64,000 nucleotides of DNA. It comes from CAXXOK01 sp964640955 (GTDB lineage: Bacteria > Bacillota > Clostridia > Christensenellales > Aristaeellaceae). The notes under the pieces are model-generated. The model saw only the letters and a program-made list of their open reading frames with translations. It was not told the origin of the DNA and searched no databases. The position numbers and the translations under genes were made by a program. The stretch is taken from positions 186,001 to 250,000 of the forward strand of contig CAZXJI010000001.1 in assembly GCA_964640955.1 (NCBI GenBank), written 5' to 3'. Each line of letters opens with the position of its first letter. The first letter of the stretch is position 1. This document shows positions 1 to 8,771 of this stretch, piece after piece.

Positions 1-1
1 C

Positions 2-304
2 ATCAGCAAGCGGATCGCCGCCCAGCTGCAGGAGATGGTCGGGGTGGAAGCGCGAAGCGTGGTGCCCGGCCACATCCAGCGCGGCGGAAGCCCCTGCGCC
101 TACGACCGGGTGTTGGCCACGCAGTTCGGCGTGCACGCCGCCGAGCTCATCCGCGACGAGGTGTACGGCGTGACTGTGGCGCTCAGCGGCAACGCCATCA
201 TCCACAATAAGCTCAGCGATATCGCGGGCATTCCCAAGCCCGTGCCCAAGGACGACAACATGGTTTCGACCGCCCGCAACATCGGCATCGGCCTGGGGGT
301 CTGA
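2..304 (+). CDS. pfkA: 6-phosphofructokinase, C-terminal part (cut by window start)
   Basis: The last 100 residues of a phosphofructokinase, which makes fructose 1,6-bisphosphate in glycolysis. The family motif HIQRGGSP is followed by YDRVLATQFG, which forms part of the fructose-6-phosphate site. The reading frame is open from base 2, so the start lies outside the window. ATP or pyrophosphate use cannot be decided because the nucleotide-binding part is missing. A strong intrinsic terminator follows 20 bases after the stop, so this is the last gene of its transcript. Confidence 0.93.
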   Translation: MSKRIAAQLQEMVGVEARSVVPGHIQRGGSPCAYDRVLATQFGVHAAELIRDEVYGVTVALSGNAIIHNKLSDIAGIPKPVPKDDNMVSTARNIGIGLGV

Positions 305-325
305 CGGTTTTTCCCGGCTCTTTGC

Positions 326-361
326 GGCAGCTCTCCGCCCACAGGCGGGAGCTGCCTTTTT
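326..361 (+). terminator. Intrinsic terminator after pfkA
   Basis: GGCAGCTC(T)CCGCC pairs with GGCGGGAGCTGCC across a CACA loop and is followed by TTTTT. Orientation and position fit transcription stop for the phosphofructokinase. Confidence 0.88.
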
Positions 362-478
362 CCCGGCCCGGTGGCAGCGCGAAGCCCCGCGGGTAGCCCT
401 GTGGCGGATATGCCCATCCGAGGGCGGCAAAGGGCGGTGAAAGTGAAAAAAACACCTGAAACGAAGCCGCTTGACCGA

Positions 479-512
479 CGCCCTCCCTTTTCCGCCCAGA
501 AAAGGGAGGGCG
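479..512. repeat. Perfect 14-bp inverted repeat (hairpin)
   Basis: CGCCCTCCCTTTTC pairs perfectly with GAAAAGGGAGGGCG around a six-base loop. It lies in the roughly 520-base gene-free gap between the convergent pfkA and the fucose-isomerase-like gene. No clear T-run follows on either side, so it may be a back-up terminator or an RNA-stability element. I see no convincing gene between 305 and 827. Confidence 0.7.
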
Positions 513-760
513 CGTTTCGTTATGTGGGGGTGTGATGCGGTTCCAAAGCCTTAACGCGTCAATTCCACAACTTGATTAATACCGGCCGGTGCCCGCGAAA
601 CGCGCGAAAACGTACGTTTCGGGTGAATTGTGGAGCCCCGGCCCATTTTATGTGCCTTTTCCCCCTTTTATTACGGCAAACGATCCCATTGTGGTACACG
701 TCGTGGTCCGGCAACCCACTTTCGCCCATTTTGTGGCGCCGGCGCCGTTGGGCAGGACGC

Positions 761-801
761 AGGGACGGGCGGAAGCGCTTATCGCGCTTCCGCCCGTCCC
801 T
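761..801 (-). terminator. 18-bp perfect hairpin downstream of the fucose-isomerase-like gene
   Basis: AGGGACGGGCGGAAGCGC is repeated as its exact reverse complement at 784-801, with the five-base loop TTATC. It lies 27 bases beyond the stop of the minus-strand gene at 828. No U-tract follows, so it may act as a 3'-end stabiliser or weak terminator. Confidence 0.6.
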
Positions 802-827
802 ATTGTGATGCTTTTCCTCCTGTCGCC

Positions 828-2312
828 TTACGCGAAGGGATTCTCTTTGGGATAGAGCACGCCGGCGGGACGGTTGTAATCGATATCCGTCACGCCCAGC
901 AGCTTGAGCGCCTCGAAGATGACCCTGCCGGTTTTGCCGAAGGCCACCGCGCCATGGTGCGGGTAACGCTTCTCCACCAGCACGTGGCGGTAGAAGCGCG
1001 CCATTTCGGGGATGGCGAACACGCCGATGCCGCCGAAGGAGCCCGTGGGCACGGGGAGAATCTCGCCCTGGGCGATGTAGCTGTGCAGGGTGGCATCCGC
1101 CGCGCCCTGCAGGCGGAAGAAGGTGATGTCGCCGGGCTTCATGTCGCCTTCCAGCGTCCCGCGAGTGATGTTGGGCTCGGTATCCGGCTCCAGCGAGCGC
1201 TTCATGATGAGCTGGTACTTCATCTCCCCCTTGGAGAGGTGGCACATCGGGGTGTTGCCGCAGTGGAAAGCCATGAACGTATCATGCAGCGAATAGGGAT
1301 ACCGGCCCCTGATCGCGTCGTTGTAGAGGTCCTCGGGCACGGTGTTGTTGATGTCCAGAATCGTGGGCGAATCCTGCGTGGCGCAGGCGAGCATGTACTC
1401 GCTCAGGCCCCCGTAGATATCCACCTCGCAGCTGATGGGCATGAGGCGGCTGGCAAAGCGGCTGTTGACGTAGCAGGGCACGAAGCCGAACTCGGTCTGG
1501 AACGCGGGCCAGCACTTGTTGGCCATGAAGGCGTACTTCGCGGCGCCCAGGTTCTGCTCCACCCAGTCGATCAGCGTCGCCTCGTACTGGGCCAGCCGCG
1601 GGAGGATGCCGGGCATCTTGTTGCCTTCGCCCAGCTCCTTTTCCATATCCCTGATGATCTCGGGAATGCGCTTGTCCTCCGCGTGCGCCTTGAAGGCCGC
1701 GAACAGGTCCAGCTCGCTGTTCTCCTGCACGTTCACCACGCCCAGGTCGTACAGCGGCTTGATGGGCGCGTTGCACGCGAGAAAATCGTACGGCCGCGGC
1801 CCGAAGGTGATGACCTTGAGGTTCTTCACGCCCAGCACGACGCGGGAAACGGCGGTGAAGTCGTTGAGCATGTCGGCGATTTCCTCCGCCGTGCCCACCG
1901 GGTACTCGGGAATATACACGTTCAGGCCGCGCAGGCCGATGTTGTAGCTGGCGTTGAGCATGCCGCAGTAAGCGTCGCCGCGGTCGCTCTTTACGGTCTC
2001 GCGGGTTTCCTCGGCGGCGGCGGCGAACATCACGGGGCCGTCGAAGCGCTGGGCCAGCAAAGTTTCCGGGCCCTCGGGGCCGAAGTTGCCCAGGTATACC
2101 AGCAGGGCGTTTACGCCGCCCGAGGAAAGCTCCTTAAGCGCCGCGTCCACGTTCAATTCGTTCTCGATGATCGTTTCAACCTCGACGATTGGGCCGTACT
2201 TTTTCGTATACGCCTGCACCAGCGCGCCGCGACGGGCGCGTGAAAGCTGGATGGGGAAACAGTCGCGGCTCACGGCGACCACGCCTAGCTTGATGACGGG
2301 AATATTGGGCAT
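828..2312 (-). CDS. L-fucose/L-arabinose isomerase family protein
   Basis: A 494-residue cytoplasmic protein of the FucI/AraA fold. Enzymes of this family interconvert aldoses and ketoses using a divalent metal. The metal and catalytic region is visible as CEVDIYG (residues 295-301, Glu296 and Asp298) and HCGN (His350). The N-terminal half (about 1-170) is the Rossmann-like part of the family. It is shorter than classical FucI (about 590 residues), so it belongs to the 'fucose isomerase-like' branch whose substrates are mostly untested. The start is supported by GGAGG eight bases upstream and a consensus promoter beyond it. It appears monocistronic, with no sugar kinase or aldolase beside it, so the sugar cannot be named. 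Confidence 0.85.
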   Translation of the reverse strand: MPNIPVIKLGVVAVSRDCFPIQLSRARRGALVQAYTKKYGPIVEVETIIENELNVDAALKELSSGGVNALLVYLGNFGPEGPETLLAQRFDGPVMFAAAAEETRETVKSDRGDAYCGMLNASYNIGLRGLNVYIPEYPVGTAEEIADMLNDFTAVSRVVLGVKNLKVITFGPRPYDFLACNAPIKPLYDLGVVNVQENSELDLFAAFKAHAEDKRIPEIIRDMEKELGEGNKMPGILPRLAQYEATLIDWVEQNLGAAKYAFMANKCWPAFQTEFGFVPCYVNSRFASRLMPISCEVDIYGGLSEYMLACATQDSPTILDINNTVPEDLYNDAIRGRYPYSLHDTFMAFHCGNTPMCHLSKGEMKYQLIMKRSLEPDTEPNITRGTLEGDMKPGDITFFRLQGAADATLHSYIAQGEILPVPTGSFGGIGVFAIPEMARFYRHVLVEKRYPHHGAVAFGKTGRVIFEALKLLGVTDIDYNRPAGVLYPKENPFA

Positions 2313-2346
2313 ACAAATCTTCCTCCTTCACGTTTTCCTTTTTTCT

Positions 2347-2374
2347 ATTGTAGCTGAAATACACTTTCTGTCAA
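2347..2374 (-). promoter_or_regulatory. Sigma-A promoter of the fucose-isomerase-like gene
   Basis: On the minus strand a perfect TTGACA (2369-2374) and TACAAT (2347-2352) are separated by 16 bases, about 35 bases upstream of the start codon. Confidence 0.8.
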
Positions 2375-2470
2375 GTTGCAATTCCCTTTCGGCGGCGTCG
2401 AAATGCCCGTTTTTCGCCGAAGACCGCCGAATGTCCGTACATATCGCGCAGGCGCCGTTTTTCAGCCTGC

Positions 2471-2505
2471 AGAAAGGGCCGCCCCGGAATAATCCGGGGC
2501 GGCCC
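2471..2505 (-). terminator. Terminator hairpin of the secreted acidic protein gene
   Basis: GGGCCGCCCCGGA pairs perfectly with TCCGGGGCGGCCC around ATAA, 20 bases beyond the minus-strand stop at 2525. On that strand it is followed by TTTCT. Confidence 0.75.
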
Positions 2506-2524
2506 AGCGGTATGTACCTTTTGC

Positions 2525-4105
2525 TTAATTGCTTATTTCGCTGGAAAGCGCCTGAGCGACGCTGTCCGGCAGGTTGGTGAAGATGGCGTAGAACACGGCC
2601 ATGTAATTGGTCTCGAGGGTGCCGAGGTAATCCTGCATCTCCGAGTCGCTGAGCTTCATCACTTCCAGGGACGTATCCGGCGTCGCCGCGGCGAGCGCCG
2701 TGAAGGTGTCGCCCGGCTCCTGCACGGCCAGCCCAATGTTCAGCGTGCCCAGCAGCGCCGCGTCGGGATCCGCCTTGAGGGCGCTCAGGCTCGCGGCCGT
2801 GTACAGGCTCAGGGCCGTATCGGCGGTGGTATCGCCGACAACCTTATCCATGCTCAGCATGAAGGCGGTCGTTTCTTCATCCGCGACGACGGTACCTTCG
2901 AGGCTGCCGGTGACGTGCTTGGGATCCGTATAGTCGCTCGTGAGCGCAAGGGTCAGCGCGGGCTGAGCGTCCTTGTCCAGAATGGTCAGCGCGCCGGTGC
3001 AGGCCGTATCGCCCACGTTGAGGTTTCCGTCCATGGTCACGGTGCTCTCGTCGTCCTTGGTCGCCGTAACCGAGAGGGTGTACAGCGTGCCGGTTCCCAG
3101 CGTCTTCTTGATCACCTTCACGGTCATATCCAGCTTGAAGGGCTCGTCGCTTTCGTCGATCGTCACGCCGGCCTCCGAAAGCAGTTCGCCGTCGTTGATA
3201 TCCTCGGACGTGAAGTTTCCGGTCATGTCGAACTGCATGGCGACGAAATCCTCATCCTCGCCGACGGTGTAAACGGTGACCGGCATGGTGAACCCGGACG
3301 CTTCCATCTCCGCTTTCGCCTCGGCGATCGCCTCTTCGGTCTTGGCGGCCAGCTCCTCGTCGGTCAGCGTGCTGTCCTCCAGCTTGATCTGCTGGGATAC
3401 CTTGTCCTTCATGTATTGGGTATCCAGCATGGCGTTCATGTCTTCGGTGGTAAGGGTCATTTCCGTCTTGGTGTCGGCCACGTCGCTGTCTCCCAGGGTG
3501 AACTCACCCTTGGTGACGATCTGCTTGGCCTCGATGCTATCGATCCACTGAACGAAGCTCTCGTCCCCGCCCATGGCCTCGATAATCTTCTGCTTCACTT
3601 CCTCCTCGGTCATGTCCTCGGTTTTCTGGCCGCCCAGCAGGGTCATTTCCTCGATGCCCTGGGTAAAGCCCTGCGTGAAGCTCGCGATGGTGTCGGCGTC
3701 CGCGCCGCTGTCCTGCATCGCTTCGGTTATCAGCGATTCCAGATCGTCCCAGGTGAAGTACAGGGGCTTGTCGCCCAGCACTTCGCTCTCCGCGTACATT
3801 CCGTCGGTTTCCGTGCGCAGCTTGGCGGAGAACACGTCGGTGCCGCTCAGCACCAGCGTCAGCGCGCCGTAGCCGTCGCTCATGGACGTCAGGCGAAGGG
3901 CGGTCGCGGCGCACAGATCGGTCGTGATCTGATCGGCGCCCATCGCAGCCCCGGGAGTGAACGTAAGCGTGGTGACGACTTCCTTACCGTCCTGGTAGGC
4001 CTGAGCGACCATATCCTTCTGCGCGCCCTGCGCCAGCGCGCCGAACGGCAGCAGAAGAAGCGCTACCAGTATGCTCAGGAGACGAAGTATTCCTTTGCTT
4101 TTCAT
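2525..4105 (-). CDS. Secreted acidic protein of unknown function
   Basis: A 526-residue protein that I cannot assign to a known function. The first 26 residues form a classic signal peptide: MKSKG, a hydrophobic LLSILVALLLLPF stretch, then a signal-peptidase-I-like ALA-QG site. No lipobox cysteine is present, so the product is probably released or wall-associated. The mature part is rich in Asp, Glu, Thr and Ala, with alternating beta-like segments ending in 'LTLALTSDY' and 'FMLSMDKVV'. This resembles a periplasmic-type beta-rich fold (inference). The start was set at the ATG preceded by AAGGAGG (rather than an upstream in-frame ATG), which also places the signal peptide at the N-terminus. 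A terminator follows. It lies about 100 bases downstream of capG but probably has its own promoter. Confidence 0.75.
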   Translation of the reverse strand: MKSKGILRLLSILVALLLLPFGALAQGAQKDMVAQAYQDGKEVVTTLTFTPGAAMGADQITTDLCAATALRLTSMSDGYGALTLVLSGTDVFSAKLRTETDGMYAESEVLGDKPLYFTWDDLESLITEAMQDSGADADTIASFTQGFTQGIEEMTLLGGQKTEDMTEEEVKQKIIEAMGGDESFVQWIDSIEAKQIVTKGEFTLGDSDVADTKTEMTLTTEDMNAMLDTQYMKDKVSQQIKLEDSTLTDEELAAKTEEAIAEAKAEMEASGFTMPVTVYTVGEDEDFVAMQFDMTGNFTSEDINDGELLSEAGVTIDESDEPFKLDMTVKVIKKTLGTGTLYTLSVTATKDDESTVTMDGNLNVGDTACTGALTILDKDAQPALTLALTSDYTDPKHVTGSLEGTVVADEETTAFMLSMDKVVGDTTADTALSLYTAASLSALKADPDAALLGTLNIGLAVQEPGDTFTALAAATPDTSLEVMKLSDSEMQDYLGTLETNYMAVFYAIFTNLPDSVAQALSSEISN

Positions 4106-4209
4106 TGCGAATAACCTCCTTAGTTCTTTAGGTTTCTCCTCGATCCTCATTATACAGGAGGAGAGGTGCGGTGTCACGCGCTTGCAGTCTAATCATGGAA
4201 ATTTAACCT

Positions 4210-5364
4210 TCAATCGTCGTTTCCACCGTCTGAAAGCGGATTCCTGAGCCAGACGGTCTGATTGACGATGGGCGTATAGCTCTGGATGAGCTTGACGACC
4301 TTGACGCTCACGTTAGTGTCGGCGTAATCGGCAGGCATGGCGCGGGGCTCGCCGTTGCGCCGCATGGCCAGCGCCAGTTCCGCCGCCTGCAGAACGCTCT
4401 TTGGCGTAATGCCGCCCACCACCACCGTGCCCTTGTCCAGCACCTCCGGCCGCTCGGTGGAGGTGCGGATGAGCACGCCGCAGAAGCCCAGCATCGCGCT
4501 TTCCTCGCTTAAAGTGCCGCTGTCGGAAAGCACCAGCAGGCTGTTGAGCTGCAGCTGGTTGTAATCCAGAAAGCCCAGGGGTTTCACGTTGCGCACCAGC
4601 GGATGGAACTTGAAATTCCGCTTTTCGATGAACTTCATCGAGCGCGGATGGGTGCTGTAGACGACCGGCACGCCGTAGGTCTCCGCCGCGCGGTTGATGG
4701 CGCTCATCAGAGAGAGGAAGTTGGGCTCCAGGTCGATGTTCTCCTCGCGGTGCGCCGAAACGAGGATGTAGCGGCCCTTCGTAAGCCCCATGCGGGCCAG
4801 CACGTCGCTTTGCTCAATCCGGGGCAGCGCGCCCTCGAGCACCTCGCGCATGGGCGAGCCGGTTACGAAGACCGTCTTGCCGTCGATGCCCTCCGCAAGC
4901 AGATACCGGCGGCTGTGTTCGGTGTACGGGAGGTTGATGTCGCTGATGTGATCGACGATCTTGCGGTTGATCATCTCGCTTACGTTCCAGTCCCAGCAGC
5001 GGTTGCCCGCTTCCATATGGAAAATGGGGATTTTCAGGCGCTTGGCGGAAACGGCGGCCAGCGCGCTGTTAGTATCTCCCAATATCAGCACCGCGTCCGG
5101 CTTTTCCTGTTGCATCACCTTGTAGCTTTTGGCGATGATCGACCCCATCGTCTCGCCCAGATCGGCGCCCACCGCGTCCAGATAGTAGTCCGGCCTGCGC
5201 AGCTCCAGATCGGCGAAAAACACGTCGTTGAGCTCCGGGGCGTAGTTCTGCCCCGTGTGCACCACCACGTGCTCGAAATAGCGGTCGGCGCAGCGCATGA
5301 CCGCCGACAGGCGGATAATCTCCGGACGCGTGCCCAGCACCGTCATCAGTTTCAGCTTCTTCAT
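4210..5364 (-). CDS. capG: UDP-2-acetamido-2,6-dideoxy-L-talose 2-epimerase (CapG/FnlC type; UDP-GlcNAc 2-epimerase family)
   Basis: A 384-residue member of the UDP-GlcNAc 2-epimerase family. GTRPE is at 11-15, GDTNS at 96-100, HMEAGNR around Glu118, and an INRKIVDHISDINLPYTEHS stretch is typical of CapG/FnlC/WbjD enzymes. These perform the last step to UDP-N-acetyl-L-fucosamine, a surface-polysaccharide precursor. The start overlaps the capF stop by four bases (ATGA), so the two are translationally coupled, and GGAGGA precedes it. The usual PEE before INR reads SEM here (129-131); the first acidic residue is kept. A plain WecB-type UDP-GlcNAc 2-epimerase is the alternative, but the capF neighbour favours CapG. 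Confidence 0.85.
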   Translation of the reverse strand: MKKLKLMTVLGTRPEIIRLSAVMRCADRYFEHVVVHTGQNYAPELNDVFFADLELRRPDYYLDAVGADLGETMGSIIAKSYKVMQQEKPDAVLILGDTNSALAAVSAKRLKIPIFHMEAGNRCWDWNVSEMINRKIVDHISDINLPYTEHSRRYLLAEGIDGKTVFVTGSPMREVLEGALPRIEQSDVLARMGLTKGRYILVSAHREENIDLEPNFLSLMSAINRAAETYGVPVVYSTHPRSMKFIEKRNFKFHPLVRNVKPLGFLDYNQLQLNSLLVLSDSGTLSEESAMLGFCGVLIRTSTERPEVLDKGTVVVGGITPKSVLQAAELALAMRRNGEPRAMPADYADTNVSVKVVKLIQSYTPIVNQTVWLRNPLSDGGNDD

Positions 5365-6497
5365 CGCGTCTCCTCCCCGCCGCTTTCGGGCACCACCGGC
5401 AGCCGCCACGTATCGGGCTTTGCCGGATCGAAAATCTCGCTGGCCCACATCAGGGTGACCATGTCCGCGTCTCCCAGGTTTTCGATGTTGTGGGTGTACC
5501 CGGGCGGGATATCCACCACCGTGGGGGTTTCCCCGTCCACGAAGTACGCAAGCACTTCGCCCCCGCACACGTCCCGGAAGCGGATCACGCCCCGACCGGC
5601 CACGACGACGAACTTCTCGTGCTTGGTATGGTGCCAGTGCTCGCCCTTGGTAACGCCGGGTTTTTGCACGTTGATGCTCACCTGCCCGTAGCCGTCCATG
5701 TGCAAAAGCTCCGTAAACGAGCCCCGGGCGTCCGCGTGCGTCTCCGGCCGGTAGCCGAAGCCGTCCGCGGGCAGAAAGCTCTGGTAGGTGGCGAACAGCT
5801 TGCGGGTAAAGGCGTCCCGCTGGTCGGGCAGCTCGAGCGTCGCGCGGCTGTCCCGGAAGCCTTCGATCCGCTTAACGATTTCCCCGAGCGTCACCTCGTG
5901 CTCCGGCAGCACCCGGCAGAAGCCGTCCTCGCCCCGGGTGGGCGTCCCCCGCAGGGCGCGCAGGAATTCCGCCACGATATCGTCTATGTAATTCAGCCTC
6001 ATCACGCGCGCCGGGTCGGAAACGGTCACGGGCAGGCCGCGCGCGATGTTGTGGCAGAAGGTGGCGACCGCGCTGTTGTAGTTGGGGCGGCTCCACTTGC
6101 CAAACGCGTTGGTCAGCCGGTAGGAATAGACCGGCGCGCCCGTGCGCGCCGCATAGGCGCGCAGGGCCTCCTCCGCCATGCGTTTGCTGCGCCCGTAGGG
6201 ATTGTCCAGCGTCGCCTGCACCGAACCGCTCAGCAGGACGGGCGGCTTTTTTTCCTTTTCGAGCAGGCAAAGCAGCGTCTCCGTAAAATCCGCATTGCCG
6301 GTTTTGAACTCCGCGTCGTCCTTCGGGCGGTTGACACCCGCCAGATGGAACACGAAATCCGCCTCCGCGGCCATGGCCCGCAAGTCGGCCGGCGTTGTTT
6401 CCACGTCGCATAAAAGCAGCCGGTCGCCGCCCTGGCGGAGCGTCTCGCGGAGGTTTTTACCCATGAAGCCGTTGGCCCCGGTGATCAGCAGGTTCAT
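5361..6497 (-). CDS. capF: Bifunctional UDP-sugar reductase with cupin domain (CapF/FnlB type)
   Basis: A 378-residue CapF-like enzyme. Residues 1-250 are a short-chain dehydrogenase with TGANGFMG (6-13) for NADPH and YGRSK (Tyr101, Lys105). Residues 260-375 are a cupin with GEHWHHTKHEK (His287, 289, 290, 293) and His336 as probable metal ligands. CapF converts the 4-keto intermediate made by CapE into UDP-2-acetamido-2,6-dideoxy-L-talose, which CapG then epimerises. Length matches S. aureus CapF (about 370). The start ATG follows AAAGGAA, and upstream in-frame extension has no domain support. It sits 28 bases after the DUF4180 gene in a run starting at rex. No capE dehydratase is in the window. 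Confidence 0.9.
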   Translation of the reverse strand: MNLLITGANGFMGKNLRETLRQGGDRLLLCDVETTPADLRAMAAEADFVFHLAGVNRPKDDAEFKTGNADFTETLLCLLEKEKKPPVLLSGSVQATLDNPYGRSKRMAEEALRAYAARTGAPVYSYRLTNAFGKWSRPNYNSAVATFCHNIARGLPVTVSDPARVMRLNYIDDIVAEFLRALRGTPTRGEDGFCRVLPEHEVTLGEIVKRIEGFRDSRATLELPDQRDAFTRKLFATYQSFLPADGFGYRPETHADARGSFTELLHMDGYGQVSINVQKPGVTKGEHWHHTKHEKFVVVAGRGVIRFRDVCGGEVLAYFVDGETPTVVDIPPGYTHNIENLGDADMVTLMWASEIFDPAKPDTWRLPVVPESGGEETR

Positions 6498-6525
6498 TTC
6501 GCTCGTTCCTTTCGCCGCGCGGCCG

Positions 6526-6891
6526 TCAGGCCCGGCACAGCATTTCGCCCGCTTCCTCCGCCGTAGCGGCGAAGAACACGTGGCCGCCGTTGTTGCTTTC
6601 GTATATAAAGTCCTTAAGCGGCTTGCTGGTATACCGGGAAAAATCGCCGTAGATCGCAAGCTTCACGCCGTAGTTGACGAACTTCTGCAGCACCTCGCCC
6701 GCAAGCCCGGTGCTCAGGATGAAAAAATCTTCCTTCACGGCCCGCTTGGGAACGGCGATACGGTTTACGTCCAGCCGGTACTGCACGTCCACCATCAGGT
6801 CCAGCGCGCTCTGCGCGTCCGTAAGGATCACCGCATCGCCATTCACCAGGGCGTAGCTTACGGGGCCGACGGATCGTTTTTCCAGCTCCAT
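6526..6891 (-). CDS. DUF4180 domain-containing protein
   Basis: A 121-residue protein that is one whole DUF4180 domain. Recognisable core stretches are FFILSTGLAGEVLQKF and VKLAIYGDFSRYTSKPLKDF, followed by IYESNNGGHVFFA. The family is small, cytoplasmic and without a known activity. AAAGGAGAAG precedes the start. It sits between vanW (39 bases) and capF (28 bases), so it is very probably co-transcribed with both. Nothing in the protein explains why it should be with cell-envelope genes. Confidence 0.85.
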   Translation of the reverse strand: MELEKRSVGPVSYALVNGDAVILTDAQSALDLMVDVQYRLDVNRIAVPKRAVKEDFFILSTGLAGEVLQKFVNYGVKLAIYGDFSRYTSKPLKDFIYESNNGGHVFFAATAEEAGEMLCRA

Positions 6892-6930
6892 GGGCTCTTC
6901 TCCTTTTGGCCGCGGCAGACGCCGCAGCCG

Positions 6931-8736
6931 TCAATTGTATTCCACCGTACGTTGATACGCCTTGTAGGTGGAGGTGTAGAAATACTCACGCTTGGTTTCC
7001 GTGCCGTTCTGGTACCAGACCTTGTAGGTGTCCACCACGTAGCCGGTGCGCGCCTTGACGGTCTCCTCGCTGGTGCCCGCCGGGAGCGAGGTGTTCTGCA
7101 CGTAATTGACGCTGGTGGACGGTTCGATGGTCTTGACGATGGTGGAATCCAGGTCGATGCTCACGCCGGTTCCCAGCGTCATGCCCCAGATTTCGGCGGA
7201 GCACTTGCGATCCTTATAGTACATGATCACGAACACCGGCGTGGTTGTGTCGTTTTTGAACTTGAAGTCCAGGTTCGGCCAGTCCACCGTCGCGTCCTCG
7301 CCGATGGTGACGTAGGTACTGGGCCAGGCGTGCGGGCTGCGGCTGACGATTTCCAGGTTGGCGCGCGCCACGGCGTTAAACAGGGTGGAGCTCACCTGGC
7401 ACACGCCGCCGCCCACGTCGTCCACCAGCTGCCCGCTGGCGATGGCGCCCGCCAGCTGGTAACCCTTGTCGGTCGTGCGCTCGCCGGTGGTGCCGTTGAA
7501 GCTGAAGCTTTCCCCCGGCAGGAGCACCGTGCCGTTGATGGCCTGGCACGCCAGGCTGATGTTGTTGTTGCGGCTTTTGGAACTGGTGGTGTCGGTCGTG
7601 AAGGCGGCCACCAGCGCGAAGTTGTTCATCATCTCCGCCTTGGTTACGGCGGGGGTGGTCAGCGTCGGCTCTACCGTAATCGTTTCGTTCATGGCGCCCG
7701 CGTCGAGCTTTTGGATCAGCTGATCGTATAGCGCGTCGCTGTCGATGGTTACGCCCACCTGATCGTCGGTGAAGGTAAAGGTGCGGGTGTTGAAATCGAA
7801 GGATTGGATTTCCGAATCCACGGGGTCGCTGGTCACGTAGGCGGTAATTTCGTCCACCTTTTGTCGCACCGCGTCGTGATCGTAGGTGGAATCGCTTTTC
7901 AGATACACGTAGTTGCTCAATAGCCCCAGCACCGTGTCCACCCGCTCCCGGAAGGGGGTGCGGCTGGTGCCGATGATGTCGGTGGTGTTGCTCCGCCCGA
8001 TGGCGTAGGCGCGGTTCAGCACGCTTTCGAGGTTGCGAGACGTCGGAATGGTGTCGTTGTTGAAATTCCACGTCATGTTGCCGATGGCGACCGTTACGCT
8101 GAAGGACGCACTCGCCGCGCTGCCCTCGCCGCCGAGCGTCTCCTCCGCTTCGGCGACCGACATGCCGCCCACGTATACGTTGTCCACGAAAATCCCCTGA
8201 TAGATCATATCCTGCTGGAGATAATCGCGGTATTGCTTGTAGTTTTTAACGATATCGGCGTCGTATTTGAGTATCTCGCCGTTGATGAACGCGTAGTTGT
8301 CGAAATCCTTCCAGAAATACCCCGCGATCTGCGGCATCATAAACACGCCGGTCACGGCCAGGATCGTCATGCAGGCGATGATCACCGCGGCGTAGAGGAC
8401 CGGGCGTCCCTGAAACACGCCGCTCATCCCGGCGTCCTTTCCCCGCTGCGCGCGCCCGCGTCCCGCGGGCACATCCCGCTTTTTGGCGTAGGGGTTGGCC
8501 GGGTCGGGCGCCGCCGGCGCTTCGGCCCTGGGCGCGGACCGGTAGGAAGGCAGGTCGCCAAGCGGCTCGTTCCAGCCCTCCTGACCGTCGAAAAGATACT
8601 CGACGGTTTCCGTTTTTCGCGGAGGTGTCTTGCCCGTTTCGACCGCCGTGCCGCGCGGGGGCGCCCTGAGCACCCGCGGCGCCTCGCGCGGCGTATACGT
8701 CGAGGAGTCGTTCACATCGTAGTCGTCCCGCGCCAC
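6931..8736 (-). CDS. VanW family membrane-anchored protein with G5-like C-terminus
   Basis: A 601-residue single-span envelope protein. A charged Pro/Arg-rich cytoplasmic tail (about 1-110) precedes one membrane segment (about 113-135). An extracellular part follows, with a predicted peptidoglycan-binding-like region (about 160-380), the VanW domain (about 385-510, marked by LLPGESFSFN and GGGVCQVSSTLFNA) and a G5-like tail. VanW proteins accompany some vancomycin-resistance clusters, but most, like this one, stand alone and their role is unproven. A GTG start at 8736 is chosen because AGGT/GGAGG lies eight bases before it; a TTG six codons upstream would place the SD inside the gene. It follows rex by 35 bases. 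Confidence 0.85.
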   Translation of the reverse strand: MARDDYDVNDSSTYTPREAPRVLRAPPRGTAVETGKTPPRKTETVEYLFDGQEGWNEPLGDLPSYRSAPRAEAPAAPDPANPYAKKRDVPAGRGRAQRGKDAGMSGVFQGRPVLYAAVIIACMTILAVTGVFMMPQIAGYFWKDFDNYAFINGEILKYDADIVKNYKQYRDYLQQDMIYQGIFVDNVYVGGMSVAEAEETLGGEGSAASASFSVTVAIGNMTWNFNNDTIPTSRNLESVLNRAYAIGRSNTTDIIGTSRTPFRERVDTVLGLLSNYVYLKSDSTYDHDAVRQKVDEITAYVTSDPVDSEIQSFDFNTRTFTFTDDQVGVTIDSDALYDQLIQKLDAGAMNETITVEPTLTTPAVTKAEMMNNFALVAAFTTDTTSSKSRNNNISLACQAINGTVLLPGESFSFNGTTGERTTDKGYQLAGAIASGQLVDDVGGGVCQVSSTLFNAVARANLEIVSRSPHAWPSTYVTIGEDATVDWPNLDFKFKNDTTTPVFVIMYYKDRKCSAEIWGMTLGTGVSIDLDSTIVKTIEPSTSVNYVQNTSLPAGTSEETVKARTGYVVDTYKVWYQNGTETKREYFYTSTYKAYQRTVEYN

Positions 8737-8771
8737 GCGTTTCCACCTCCCCAAACGATAGGCCGATGCGG

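Noticed and set aside
769..801. CRISPR-like repeats
   Set aside because: The inverted repeats here occur singly; no spaced direct repeats or cas genes exist in the window.
589..855. Small plus-strand frames in the gap after pfkA
   Set aside because: They run through the long inverted repeat, lack a ribosome binding site and match nothing recognisable.
630..2243. Long plus-strand open frame opposite the fucose-isomerase-like gene
   Set aside because: Its translation is Ala/Arg/His-rich with no domain and it is the GC-rich antisense shadow of a clearly homologous minus-strand gene.
6931..8736. Vancomycin-resistance locus because of VanW
   Set aside because: No vanA/B ligase, vanH or vanX is nearby; isolated VanW proteins are common in Clostridia.
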